From Saprospiraceae bacterium (GTDB lineage: Bacteria; Bacteroidota; Bacteroidia; Chitinophagales; Saprospiraceae): a stretch of 64,000 nucleotides of DNA. Under the pieces are notes generated by a model. That model saw only the letters and a list, made by a program, of their open reading frames with translations, did not search any database and was not told the origin of the DNA. Position 1 is the stretch's first letter. Every line of letters starts with the position of its first letter. A program made the position numbers and the translations under genes. Positions 37,551-47,646 of the stretch are shown here, one piece after another. The DNA lies in the NCBI GenBank assembly GCA_016717105.1, contig JADKGF010000005.1:124001-188000 (forward strand), read 5' to 3'.

Positions 37551-40500
37551 TTATCTGATCAGCGTTACATTACCTCTTTTGACAAATTCTTCGGCATTGA
37601 CACATCGCACACGAAGGTAATAGGCATAGGCATCTGGCGGCAAATCCTTACCTTCAAATGTGCCATCCCAACCATGATCTATACGCTTTGTACTGAAGAC
37701 CTCTTGTCCCCATCGATTGTAAATAATAAAATGCACTTCATCAATAAAGTGACTTCTAGGCACAAATGTATTATTCACTTTGTCACCATTTGGTGTAAAT
37801 GCTGTCGGTAAATACACATCAGTTTCATCGCATTGGGCCAATCTTACCGTCACCGTAACTTCATCCGTCGCCGTACAACCATTTTCATCTGTCACTGTAA
37901 CTTGGTAACTTGTCGTTTCGGTTGGGTTAACCATAATGGATGTATCGGTCTCACCAGTGCTCCAAACATAAGTTGCACCAGTGATGATGTTGTCAATATA
38001 AATTTCTAAGGTATCGCCCTCATATATTTCAAAATCAGGTTTGGCATCAACATTGATATTCACTTCTTCTCCGGCCTTTACATCGACATCAAGCTCTTGT
38101 TTGCAACCGCTTGATATTTTCGTGACAACGACATGAATGGTTTTATCTTCCACAATATTGAGTATAGGAGATGCCGTTTTATCACCCGATACAATACATT
38201 CTGCTGGCGTCCACAAATATGTATAATCATTTGGATTTGTAATATTTAGAGCAATTGACGTCGATACATCCAAGCAAAATATCTCTGGTGTGGTTACATC
38301 AAATGAAAAAGGCAGCGTCACTTTTGGTGAAATATCGATCGTATCCGTACATCCGCTTGCCTTATGTTGTAAGACCAATTGCAGACGGATACCATCTATC
38401 GGTAAGATAACTGGATTTGTAGTATTGGCACCTGATTGGATATACTGAGAAGGACTCCAAGTGATATTGTAGTCATCAGGATTAACAATATTCAAATTGA
38501 CACTGCTTGGTTCATTGACACAAAAGCTATCTTTCGTCACTACATCAAAATCAAAGGCAAACACATTTACCTGTATTGTATCTATATCATCACATCCAAA
38601 ATTGTCCACACCTTTTACAATAAATAGGGTATTTGTATCAACTACGGCGCTATAATCTGGTCCTGAAGCAATACTTTTTCCATTAGCGTCAAACCATTCA
38701 TATTGAGCATTTTGGACATTTGAATTTACCTTCAATTTTACAGTATCGCCTTTACAAAGTAGCAGATCAGGATTTTCTGCAATTTGTATTTGCGGATTTA
38801 TCGTGATGGTTTTTTGTACATCTTTAAAAGGACATACATTGGTGATATTGGACAGCGTGATTGTATAAGTGCCAGCATCTGGATAAACATAACAAGGTAT
38901 AGTATCCAGAGATTTATCATCGGTAGTGGTCAAATCACCAAAATTCCAAACATTGAAGCCTTCGAAAGTATTAAGGTTTTTAAAACATACTTTGTATTCG
39001 CCACATTCCGTAAGAGTAAAACTAAAATCTGTCACCGGATTATTTTCAATATTGAATGTTACAGAATCTCTCAATTTACACCCAAATTGGTTTTCTACAT
39101 TATAAAACAGTACAAAAGAGCCAGTTTCATCCGGTCCTACTCCGATAGTCGGATCAGATGTATTGCCACCCGATATCAGATGCGGATTGGATTCCCAAGT
39201 GTAGGTGTTTTGATGATAATTTACAAGATTGAGTGTAATGATTTTGGTTGTATCACTTCTGCATATTCTGAATGGTGATAGATCATCGATACGTGGCAAC
39301 TCATTTTTTACGGTGATCACAGCAGGTTCAGTAGCACAAGCTTCACCAACGAAGGTCACGTAATATGTTTCTTCTTTCCCTGTGAATGACAAATCAACAG
39401 ATTGACCTGTCGCTATGACGGGATCAATCGTAGGATCAGTACCCCAAGAATACACACCTTGCCCTACTCCTCCAGAAGCTGTCAATGTGATATTTCCATC
39501 ACAAGTCACAGTATCTGCAAGTACCGACAAATTAATACCTGCAGCCAATGCAATCACATCAACACTGCCAGTTACCGTACATAAGCCATCTGTGACGGTA
39601 ACATTGTAGGTTTGGTTTACATCTGTAATGACTTTAGGATTGGCAGGATCGGTTAGATCTAAGCCATCGGTCGGACTCCAAGTGTATGTCCATGCTGGAT
39701 TACCATTGGTAATGATTTGTTTTTCGTCATTAGGGCACACTATTATTGGTCCCGCAACAAATTTAAGTGTAGCAAATGGACCTGCAAGATGTTCAATTTT
39801 GATTATGTCAATACAACCATTTGCAAATGTTGTTTGCATTTCTATAAAAAGTATAGAATCTTTAGGAATTGTGACTTCGACAGAAGCTCCATTATAGACG
39901 TTTTGATTTGTAAATGTGCCGGCTAGCCACGAAATATCAGTTGCGGCGATTCCATTTGACAAAGTATCCACGTATTGGATTCTTATTGTAATATTTTCAT
40001 CATCGGGACATGATACCGGTGCAATAAGGAAGTCTGACTGTGGCACAAAATTACTCAGATCAAAGGTCTTGGTCAATGACGCTGAACAACCACCATCGAA
40101 AGTAGTCACTAAATTTACATCAAATTTTTCGGTATCTTGAGGCAAACTCAAATTGACTGGACTACCCGTAAAGGTTTGTGTACCTATATTCCATGCTATA
40201 TTAATAATAGAAGCAAATGGATTTAATGGTCCAGACAAATCGGTTAATGTAATCTCAGCAAGACCACTAGACGGGCATCCTACGAGTGCAAAATCAAAAT
40301 CTAACTTCGGAATGATGTCGTCAATGCTGATAGTCTTTGAAAATTCGGATTTACATCCATTATCTGCAAATAGTTCGAGTTTTACTGTTACATCTCCTGT
40401 GGTAGAAAGTGGTACCTGAACATTTTTTCCTGTAAAGGTAGAAATAACGCCATTTTGTGTGATTGTCCAGTTCCATTGATTGAGTGCATACCCTGGTTCG

Positions 40501-41807
40501 TTAAACACCGAATTGTCATTTAATGCAATGGTGAGACTATCCTTATCAGCATTACAATCACTGAGTGTATATTTAAAATCAGGTAAAATAGTATTTTCGA
40601 ATACAGAAACTTTTTTGACAATCGTATCGAAACATAGATCTGATCCACGAGTCACCATCAGTCTCACATCATAGACGCCTGATTTTGGAAAAGTAAATAC
40701 CGGATCTTTGTCCGTAGATGTAAAGGCAGGATTTGTATTCGGATAATCAAAATTCCATTGATAACTATTGGCGGACAAACTATTATTGTAAAATTCTACT
40801 CTAAGGCCATCACAGTTTGATTCGGATGTAGTAAACTGAGCCAAAGGCGGCTGACTACAAATCCTAACGTTAAACTGAAAATCTCTCCTTACAATACCTA
40901 TACGCACACCATTTCTATACTCTTCTACACAAATACCTACTAAAAACTGCCCGACTAGATTCGGATTTGCAGTCAAAACTCCAGTTTTGGGATCGATCCG
41001 AAGCGGCGTACCACCGAGCATATCATTTAGCGAATATGGCCCTATCCAATCTACAAAGTCGGCCGGATCAGTATATGGCGGAAAACTAATTGGGTCAGGA
41101 TCAGAATCATTTTTGTTTGCACCAAGATTGGGTGTACATAAACGATAAACTAACGAATCACCATTAACATCCGTGGCAGAATGGTCAAATACCAAATCCT
41201 TATTGGCACAAATATATACATCAGGCCATTCCTTAAAAATAGGGCTGCTGTTATTTAACCTGAAGGCATCTTGTGTTATTGTAGTCCAATATGTTGCCCC
41301 AGTATTCAAGGGATCAGTAATATTTGCGAGCGTAGCGTTACGGCAACATCTTTGATAGGCAAACGTATAAAATTTCTTTGCTCTAGACAAGACAATTCTA
41401 CCCAAGTACGTGGTTTGATGAACACAAACTTGTGTACCTTCGAATCCACAATCTGATCTAATGAACTCATTCAATGTATCAGAAACCATAAATGGAAGCT
41501 TCATATAACCATCGTAAAACTTATTTGGATCACTATTTAATCCACTCAAAAATTTGGCAGGCTGTCCTTGATCATCAAAAACATAAATACGTGCAGGATC
41601 ATCAAATTCTGCCTCAGGTGAACCAAGATAGCAGTCTCTTCTTAAGACCAGCTTAATTTCAAAAGTATCACCCTTAATGTGCCTGTAAACCAGATTACCA
41701 CCAATAATGTGTGTAGCGGAAACATGATCAATACTTGATGAGATAGTCCAAAAAACCAGCGTCATCAAGATAGACTTAAATAGGTTTTTAAAAGATATTA
41801 CGTCCAT
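37551..41807 (-). CDS. Giant secreted protein with PKD-like domains and T9SS type B (gliding-associated CHU_C) C-terminus
   Basis: About 1420 aa. A signal peptide region (FKNLFKSILMTLVFW) is followed by the N-terminal block THIIGGNLVYRHIKGDTFEI, common in giant Saprospiraceae surface proteins. PKD-like domains appear near residue 350 (YQWNFDYPNTNPAFTSTDKD, FTFPKSGVYDVRLMV) and 985 (NVWNFGDL). Many related beta-sandwich domains lie between, containing phrases such as FPPYTDP and the repeated SCPDDE/CPNDEK. The tail LPTAFTPNGDKVNN, IYNRWGQEVFST, GWDGTFEGKDLPPDAYAYYL is the type B sorting domain. Such proteins cross the outer membrane by T9SS and need a PorP/SprF partner; one lies two genes upstream. 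Start chosen at MDVISF after MIKSKN. Confidence 0.93.
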   Translation of the reverse strand: MDVISFKNLFKSILMTLVFWTISSSIDHVSATHIIGGNLVYRHIKGDTFEIKLVLRRDCYLGSPEAEFDDPARIYVFDDQGQPAKFLSGLNSDPNKFYDGYMKLPFMVSDTLNEFIRSDCGFEGTQVCVHQTTYLGRIVLSRAKKFYTFAYQRCCRNATLANITDPLNTGATYWTTITQDAFRLNNSSPIFKEWPDVYICANKDLVFDHSATDVNGDSLVYRLCTPNLGANKNDSDPDPISFPPYTDPADFVDWIGPYSLNDMLGGTPLRIDPKTGVLTANPNLVGQFLVGICVEEYRNGVRIGIVRRDFQFNVRICSQPPLAQFTTSESNCDGLRVEFYNNSLSANSYQWNFDYPNTNPAFTSTDKDPVFTFPKSGVYDVRLMVTRGSDLCFDTIVKKVSVFENTILPDFKYTLSDCNADKDSLTIALNDNSVFNEPGYALNQWNWTITQNGVISTFTGKNVQVPLSTTGDVTVKLELFADNGCKSEFSKTISIDDIIPKLDFDFALVGCPSSGLAEITLTDLSGPLNPFASIINIAWNIGTQTFTGSPVNLSLPQDTEKFDVNLVTTFDGGCSASLTKTFDLSNFVPQSDFLIAPVSCPDDENITIRIQYVDTLSNGIAATDISWLAGTFTNQNVYNGASVEVTIPKDSILFIEMQTTFANGCIDIIKIEHLAGPFATLKFVAGPIIVCPNDEKQIITNGNPAWTYTWSPTDGLDLTDPANPKVITDVNQTYNVTVTDGLCTVTGSVDVIALAAGINLSVLADTVTCDGNITLTASGGVGQGVYSWGTDPTIDPVIATGQSVDLSFTGKEETYYVTFVGEACATEPAVITVKNELPRIDDLSPFRICRSDTTKIITLNLVNYHQNTYTWESNPHLISGGNTSDPTIGVGPDETGSFVLFYNVENQFGCKLRDSVTFNIENNPVTDFSFTLTECGEYKVCFKNLNTFEGFNVWNFGDLTTTDDKSLDTIPCYVYPDAGTYTITLSNITNVCPFKDVQKTITINPQIQIAENPDLLLCKGDTVKLKVNSNVQNAQYEWFDANGKSIASGPDYSAVVDTNTLFIVKGVDNFGCDDIDTIQVNVFAFDFDVVTKDSFCVNEPSSVNLNIVNPDDYNITWSPSQYIQSGANTTNPVILPIDGIRLQLVLQHKASGCTDTIDISPKVTLPFSFDVTTPEIFCLDVSTSIALNITNPNDYTYLWTPAECIVSGDKTASPILNIVEDKTIHVVVTKISSGCKQELDVDVKAGEEVNINVDAKPDFEIYEGDTLEIYIDNIITGATYVWSTGETDTSIMVNPTETTSYQVTVTDENGCTATDEVTVTVRLAQCDETDVYLPTAFTPNGDKVNNTFVPRSHFIDEVHFIIYNRWGQEVFSTKRIDHGWDGTFEGKDLPPDAYAYYLRVRCVNAEEFVKRGNVTLIR

Positions 41808-41821
41808 ATTTTTGGATTTTA

Positions 41822-44284
41822 TCATTTTTGTAATTGGTTGGTTCTCGAAGCGCGTAAAATTTCTACCCTACGCTCCTTAGCTGCCTTTAAATTGTAAATT
41901 GAATTTCGTTCGTCACTTATATTTCCTGGAACGTCAGGTGGAGACAACTCCTTGCCAAAGGAAATATCCGTGATTTTCAGTTGACCAGATAAAAAATAAC
42001 TTTTGAGCTCATCATTATCGAAAAAGATCATTTCATTTTTGACAGAATTCACCCTGCGCTGACCCAATGTCAAGTTGTACTTTGCATCTGCTCTCGGAGA
42101 AGCAAATCCTTTAAGTACTAATTCAACTTTATTGCCGGCTTCCAGTTCTTGAAGTAGATTGTTGATAAAAAGCTTAAATTTGTCATATCCACCTTTTACA
42201 TCACCTTCAAAGAATACTTCATAAGCTTCTTTAACTTCAGCTCTTTGATCTTCTCCTAATGGTTTAGCATATTTATCTTTATAAATTTCCTTTCTATCTA
42301 TATAGTTAGTCACTAGATCGCCATATTTTGCTTTTGTAACGGTGCTTTTACTTGCGATGTCCGGTAGGTCATTATCAAAATAAAGTGCTATTGGCAACAA
42401 ATCCTGAAGTACAAATTTGTCTAAGAACATATCTTGTCTTAACAGTCCGGATTTTTCATAAGGTCGTGTGTCAATAAAAGCAACTGCATCTGTATATCCT
42501 TCTTTGCGAGCTATGATTTTGTATTGCTTGCCTCGATCAAGCATAAAGTTAAATTCATTAGACAAAGGGTTTAACTCGACGATTTCTTTGACTGACGAAT
42601 CGCTCATATCGATCAATGTGACTGTCGTACCTTCCAATGGCAACTTACCAACCATAGTAAACGTGTAAACATCTAAGAGCATCATATCCGTACTCAAATA
42701 CATTTTTTTGACAATGGAGTCTGATACTTCGGCACCAATAGTCGAAAATCTAATGGTATCGGGAAAATAATTTTCTCTTTGTGCAATGATGAGATAGTTT
42801 CTATCTTCTGAGAGTTCAAATTTATGTTCTATTCCATCATCATTTGTAACCCTTGCAAGCTCTACTCCTGTATCTTGATCTATCAAAATTACCGTTGCTT
42901 TCTTTAGGTCTCTGCCTGTGAGTTTATCATAAGTGAGTGCGTTTAAGTTCAGTTCCAATTTGACAATATCCATCTTGTAAATATCATAACAACAAGACTC
43001 AAAATAACTATCTAGATAAAATGCACCTTCACGATTGGATGAAATGTAGGCTTGGGTGCCATCTTGTTTTTCAAAATAGTAAATATCATTGTAACTGCTA
43101 TTCAGTGGTGCACCAGCAGCAACAACACTACCGAAGGCATCATTGGTTTTTGCAACCTTATACACATCATAGCCACCAAGCCCTTCTCTACCATCAGAAC
43201 TGAAAAACAAAAAGTCTGTTTGCTGATTATAAAATGGTGTGATCTCGTTGTCACCAGTATTGATCTCTATGATATTTACTGGCTCCGAATATCCGAATTT
43301 TGCATCTATTACACTATACCAAATATCCAAATTACCTTTCCCACCTTGTCTGTCAGAAACAAAATATAGAATCTCCTTGCCACTCAATTTGTCTTTTGCA
43401 ATATGTGGATGTGTAGAAGTACTTGCCGCTATATTGATTGGGTCTGGTAGTATAACTTCATTTGATAAAATGCCATCAGGACTCAAATCACTTTTATATA
43501 TTTGGCATTGGATTTCGCTACCATTCAGATACGTACAGACCGTATAATAAATTGCAGTACCATCGGTATTGATAGCAGAATTTGAAATAAGTTCATTTCT
43601 CTCATTTATATAACCGGGAAGGATTTGGACTGTACTATCCGCACCTTTTTTCTAAACTTTTGAAATATCTCGTGGGACTTCGCCTAATGGTGAGCCTTCT
43701 TTAAACTTCATAGAAGAAAAATAAAAATCATCTTTGAAGAGATTTCCTGCTACTTCTGAACTTGGCGTATTAATATCAGCACCTAGTTTCTCAAATTTGA
43801 TATTTTTCTTGGGTTTTGATGTAATGGTTTTGGCGTAATCAACTGAAGCGATTTCTTTTCCTGCTTTTGCTGTAAGCAAAGAATCCTGACCGCTAAATTC
43901 TAACAAATACAAGTCATAATATTTTCGAGCTTCGTCATATTTGCCAAGACGTTGCTTCATATTGGCCAACCAAAACAAAGCCGCAGGATGTTGGTTGTCC
44001 TTGAGTGTGTCGAGCAGATAGTGATATTTTTCGGCTGCTCTTGCATAAGCATTAAATTGTCTGGCAGATTCGGCAGATTTATATAAAACTTCGGCATCTG
44101 TTTTATCAAATTCGAGTGCTTCATTGTAAAAGATCAATGCACCATAGAAATTTTTATCGGCATAAGCTTCTTCAGCTTTGACGATGTATTGTTTTTTTGT
44201 GGGTGACTGTCCGAAAGCTGTAAAACCCGGAAGTAAACACAAGAGTAACAACAACTTATTAAAATTACAAAATTCTTTCATCAT
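41822..44284 (-). CDS. porE: PorE-like OmpA-family protein (TPR, PD40, regulatory domain) with an in-frame TAG
   Basis: From the Met at 44284: signal peptide (LLLLLCLLPGFTAFGQ), TPR repeats (YADKNFYGALIFYNEALEFD, YARAAEKYHYLLDTL), PD40/WD40-like propeller (ELISNSAINTDGTAIYYT, HIAKDKLSGKEILYFVSDR, DFLFFSSDGREGLGGYDVY), carboxypeptidase-regulatory-like parts, and a C-terminal OmpA domain (LVLKGFASPRADAKYNLTLG, RRVNSVK). This order matches PorE of P. gingivalis, a T9SS component that binds peptidoglycan. A TAG at 43652-43654 splits it, but the frame is the same on both sides (ISKV-stop-KKGADSTVQIL), so a Tyr-to-stop substitution or consensus error is likely. It lies between the PorP/SprF gene and the giant secreted protein. 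Confidence 0.85.
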
Positions 44285-44295
44285 GGTTTCTAAGA

Positions 44296-45330
44296 TTAAT
44301 AAATTGGACAAACTTTTGCTGCTTTCAATGGCTTGACATTTGCGATGAAATACCTAACGTGAACTTCAGGTCCACCACGCGAGATTTTGACAGTTTCGTT
44401 AAAACCTGTTTTATCAATATCATAGCTGAATCCTACATATATATTATTGTATTGAAAAGCTCCAGTCGGAATCCATGAGCCCGCTGTCCTATATCCCAAT
44501 CCAAGGTGTAACTGTGTCTCTTTGCCACGCTTCTGACTAAGATAAATTTTTCCAAGTCCACCAACCACTATTTCATTATACACACCTTGCGAATGATGGA
44601 GCCCACTAAGTTGAATGTCTAGGATATCTGCCACTTTTATTTGGCCTACAGCTGAGAGTGTGATTCTTGAAGGTAATTTGGAAACCGCTGTACCATAAAA
44701 TGCTGTATTGGGTTTTATAAGATGTAAAGCACCAATTCCTATATCGACAAATGTTCTCGAAGATTTTTGATACCGATAATTAAAACCAGCACCTGATTCG
44801 AGAAAACTAACTCGTTCAAAATTGTCAAAACCTTCACCTGATCCAAGTGATGCAATAAAAGCATCTCCATTCCACTGATGATCCCAGGTAAATGACTGAG
44901 AATCAAATCCTCGTGACGCAAACCCTAAAACCAATCCTCCACTCACAATATGATTTGGAGTCAATAACCGATGATAAGCAGCATTTAAACTCAGTGAAGT
45001 CAGATTGAGTTTACCATCACCTTGCCTATCATGATTGAATATTGCGCCTGCACCTAAAAAGTGCTTTTCACCTTTGAGTACGTATAATTTGCGATCATAA
45101 GCACCGCTAAACGTAAACCATGGTACAGGAACGAATCGCCACTGATCTCTCATCGATGCCGTAAATCGGTGATCTCCGTTAAAAAGTCCGGTAAGTGCCG
45201 GATTTATATTTTGTGGTGTATTATAAAACTGACTATAATGCAAATCCTGACCATTTATTTTCAAAATTGTAAAAATTAGGAATGCAAAAAGCAGCTTAAA
45301 CCGATGGTGAATGGTATTTATATCCTGCAT
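44296..45330 (-). CDS. PorP/SprF family type IX secretion system outer-membrane protein
   Basis: 344 aa with a signal peptide (LLFAFLIFTILKINGQ) and the family start DLHYSQFYNTPQNINPALTG. Further blocks are FTASMRDQWRFVPVPWFTFS, GAGAIFNHDRQGDGKLNL, and the barrel end FSYDIDKTGFNETVKISRGG, PEVHVRYFIAN. Family members form a 14-strand-type beta-barrel that works with T9SS to place or secrete type B proteins such as SprB. It is the first gene of a three-gene unit with the PorE-like and giant CHU_C proteins. Confidence 0.94.
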   Translation of the reverse strand: MQDINTIHHRFKLLFAFLIFTILKINGQDLHYSQFYNTPQNINPALTGLFNGDHRFTASMRDQWRFVPVPWFTFSGAYDRKLYVLKGEKHFLGAGAIFNHDRQGDGKLNLTSLSLNAAYHRLLTPNHIVSGGLVLGFASRGFDSQSFTWDHQWNGDAFIASLGSGEGFDNFERVSFLESGAGFNYRYQKSSRTFVDIGIGALHLIKPNTAFYGTAVSKLPSRITLSAVGQIKVADILDIQLSGLHHSQGVYNEIVVGGLGKIYLSQKRGKETQLHLGLGYRTAGSWIPTGAFQYNNIYVGFSYDIDKTGFNETVKISRGGPEVHVRYFIANVKPLKAAKVCPIY

Positions 45331-45472
45331 ATTTAGTTATATTAAATATTTATAACATATTTATATTAAAGAATAAGAGATCATTAGACTTATTATCTAA
45401 TAATTCTATATTTCCTTATTTATAATAGTGCAAAAACTATGCTAAATAATTGTAAATTAAACTTTTACAATA

Positions 45473-46546
45473 TTAAGGCTTGGGAAACCTGAATGACAAG
45501 TTGCTGACTGATTTTGCTGATATTTGATCAACTTGATAATTTAGAATCATCGACTTTGCCAATTCATCTTCAAATACTTCAGCCATATTTGAAATTAAAC
45601 AAAAAGGTATATTGTTTAGTTCCATTTTATGCTTCATTTCGAAATATGACAAGCTTCCGATCAACTGTTGCAACGTCTCCTGCAATAGACTTCTGACACT
45701 AAGTCTCTGCGAATTTAATGCAAACTTATGATAGGAATCTTCATCTGTAGTAAGGGAAAACCATAGTTTTTTAAATTGTGCATCACTTCCAACCGCCAAA
45801 ATCAGTTTTTGTCCATCTGAAGTCGAAAAAACATCACCATAAGGTGCAATATTCGGATGTAAAGTCCCTAATGGTTTAGGTATATGACCAGCCATAAGGA
45901 AGTTTGATGCTTGATTTGCTAAGGCTGAAATTGCACTCTTGTAAAGCGAAACATGAACTACACTACCCTTTCCATCCTTCATTTTTTTTAACAAAGCAAT
46001 GAGTACAGCTTCTTTCATCTGGTGGGCCGCAATGATGTCAATGATTGCAACTGGTAATTTTGCCATATGCTGATTATCAATGCCGTTCATCGATATCCAT
46101 CCTGTTTCTCCTTGCATAACCAAATCATATCCAGGTCGTGGGTCATCGTATGTATAAGCACTCAATTGTGCAAATATCAGATGTGGGAATTTGGCATTAA
46201 TGTATTCTGGAGTGAGTTTGAGCTTCTCGGCGGTTTTTTTCTGAAAATTTGAAATTACAACATCACTTTCTGCTAGCAGTTGGTCAATAGTTTGCCTTTC
46301 TTTTTCATCAGATAAGTCTAGGAGTTGCACATCTTTACCATAATTTGCAGCACAATAATATGCAGAAACGGTAGCTTCAGGATCTTCTGTAGTGAGTTTC
46401 CATTGTCTCGTGGCATCTCCATTTGTAAGTTTGTTTTCGATCTTAATGACATCTGCACCTAATTCAGCAAAGAATGAACCAACAAGTGGACCTGCCAAAA
46501 TTGCAGACAAATCGAGTACTTTCAGCCCTTCAAATGGCCGATCCAT
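45473..46546 (-). CDS. CaiB/BaiF family CoA-transferase
   Basis: 357 aa from MDRPFEG at 46546. Class III CoA-transferase blocks: FEGLKVLDLSAILAGPLVGS, FFAELGADVIKIEN, the catalytic Asp in YDLVMQGETGWIS, and PYGDVFSTSDGQKLILAV. The family moves CoA between acyl-CoA and carboxylates (for example succinyl-CoA to (R)-2-methylacyl or carnitine-type acids) or racemises alpha-methylacyl-CoA. The substrate cannot be read from sequence. It lies 21 bases after the 3-hydroxyacyl-CoA dehydrogenase gene, which supports a role in acyl-CoA metabolism. Confidence 0.88.
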   Translation of the reverse strand: MDRPFEGLKVLDLSAILAGPLVGSFFAELGADVIKIENKLTNGDATRQWKLTTEDPEATVSAYYCAANYGKDVQLLDLSDEKERQTIDQLLAESDVVISNFQKKTAEKLKLTPEYINAKFPHLIFAQLSAYTYDDPRPGYDLVMQGETGWISMNGIDNQHMAKLPVAIIDIIAAHQMKEAVLIALLKKMKDGKGSVVHVSLYKSAISALANQASNFLMAGHIPKPLGTLHPNIAPYGDVFSTSDGQKLILAVGSDAQFKKLWFSLTTDEDSYHKFALNSQRLSVRSLLQETLQQLIGSLSYFEMKHKMELNNIPFCLISNMAEVFEDELAKSMILNYQVDQISAKSVSNLSFRFPKP

Positions 46547-46567
46547 ATTTTTAAACTCAAGATTCAA

Positions 46568-47464
46568 TTATCGCTGAAATTTGGGTGAAACCACTAAATC
46601 TTTTGCACCTTCTGTATAAACATAAAATCCTTCACCAGTTTTACGACCAAGCCGATTGGCTGTAACCATATTCGCTAGCAATGGACAAGGTGCATATTTT
46701 TGATTGCCAAATCCTTGGTACATAATATTCAAAATAGAATAACAAACATCCAGTCCTATAAAATCTGCCAAAGCCAATGGCCCCATAGGATGCGCCATAC
46801 CCAATTTCATAACTGTATCAATTTCTTGTACTCCAGCCACTCCTTCATACAATGTGTAAATGGCTTCATTTATCATAGGCATCAAAATCCTGTTTGCAAC
46901 AAATCCCGGATAATCATTCACTTCAGTCGGCTCTTTACCTAATTTGACTGACATCTCCATAATAGTGCTGCAAACATCATCAGAAGTCATGTACCCACGT
47001 ATCACTTCTATTAATTTCATCACAGGCACTGGATTCATAAAGTGCATACCAATGACTTTGTCAGGTCTAGAAGTTACAGCTGCAATTTTTGTGATTGAAA
47101 TCGAAGATGTATTGGTCGCAAGGATGCAATCTTTTGGTGCATCTTGATCCAGTTGCTTAAATATTTTTAATTTAAGATCTATATTCTCCGTTGCAGCTTC
47201 TACAACTAAATCTGCGGATTTTACTGCTATTGTTACATCGGTTGCTGTGGTGATATTACTCAAAGTTTGCTTGATTTCACCTTCAGTAATCAATTCTTTT
47301 TTTAACATTCGCTGTAGATTGCTTTCGATAGTAGCAAGTGCTTTTTCAAGCGCAGTATTTGAAATATCACACAATACAACATTGAAATTCTTAGCTGCAA
47401 AAACTTGGGCAATTCCATTTCCCATAGTCCCTGCGCCGATGACAGTCACATTATTCAGTTTCAT
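46568..47464 (-). CDS. hbd: 3-hydroxybutyryl-CoA dehydrogenase
   Basis: 298 aa from MKLNNVTVIGAG at 47464. The Rossmann motif VTVIGAGTMGNGIAQVFA binds NAD. The catalytic His is in IGMHFMNPVPVMKLIEVI, with the Glu in that segment, and the C-terminal domain has NDYPGFVANRILMPMINEA and MGPLALADFIGLDV. It oxidises 3-hydroxyacyl-CoA to 3-oxoacyl-CoA in beta-oxidation or butyrate-type pathways. The earlier Met at 47539 gives a leader without family similarity, so it is not used. It forms a pair with the CoA-transferase gene. Confidence 0.93.
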   Translation of the reverse strand: MKLNNVTVIGAGTMGNGIAQVFAAKNFNVVLCDISNTALEKALATIESNLQRMLKKELITEGEIKQTLSNITTATDVTIAVKSADLVVEAATENIDLKLKIFKQLDQDAPKDCILATNTSSISITKIAAVTSRPDKVIGMHFMNPVPVMKLIEVIRGYMTSDDVCSTIMEMSVKLGKEPTEVNDYPGFVANRILMPMINEAIYTLYEGVAGVQEIDTVMKLGMAHPMGPLALADFIGLDVCYSILNIMYQGFGNQKYAPCPLLANMVTANRLGRKTGEGFYVYTEGAKDLVVSPKFQR

Positions 47465-47598
47465 TAAATTTAAATTTGGTAAGGCTAAAATTACAGGTGC
47501 AAAGTTAACTAATGCAATGCGACATTCCAAATTTATCAATTTTCAGAATACTATTACATCTTAAAAAGTTGGTTCTAAAGTATTTTTACCAATAATTG

Positions 47599-47618
47599 TA
47601 ACTTTGACCGTAAATTTG
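47599..47618 (+). promoter_or_regulatory. Two candidate -7 boxes before the sugar kinase gene
   Basis: TAACTTTG (47599-47606) and TAAATTTG (47611-47618) both fit TAnnTTTG, 30-50 bases before the ATG at 47647. No TTG at exact -33 spacing was found for either. Confidence 0.35.
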
Positions 47619-47646
47619 TTCGAAAGTACAACCAAAATTAATAATA

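Noticed and set aside
38784..39278. 164-codon frame antisense to the giant secreted protein
   Set aside because: The opposite strand encodes a well-supported family with continuous domains; the antisense frame has no recognisable features.
4211..43654. Reassignment of TAG as a sense codon
   Set aside because: Two in-frame TAG codons were seen, but nusB, mscS, comEC and trmH all end normally in TAG.
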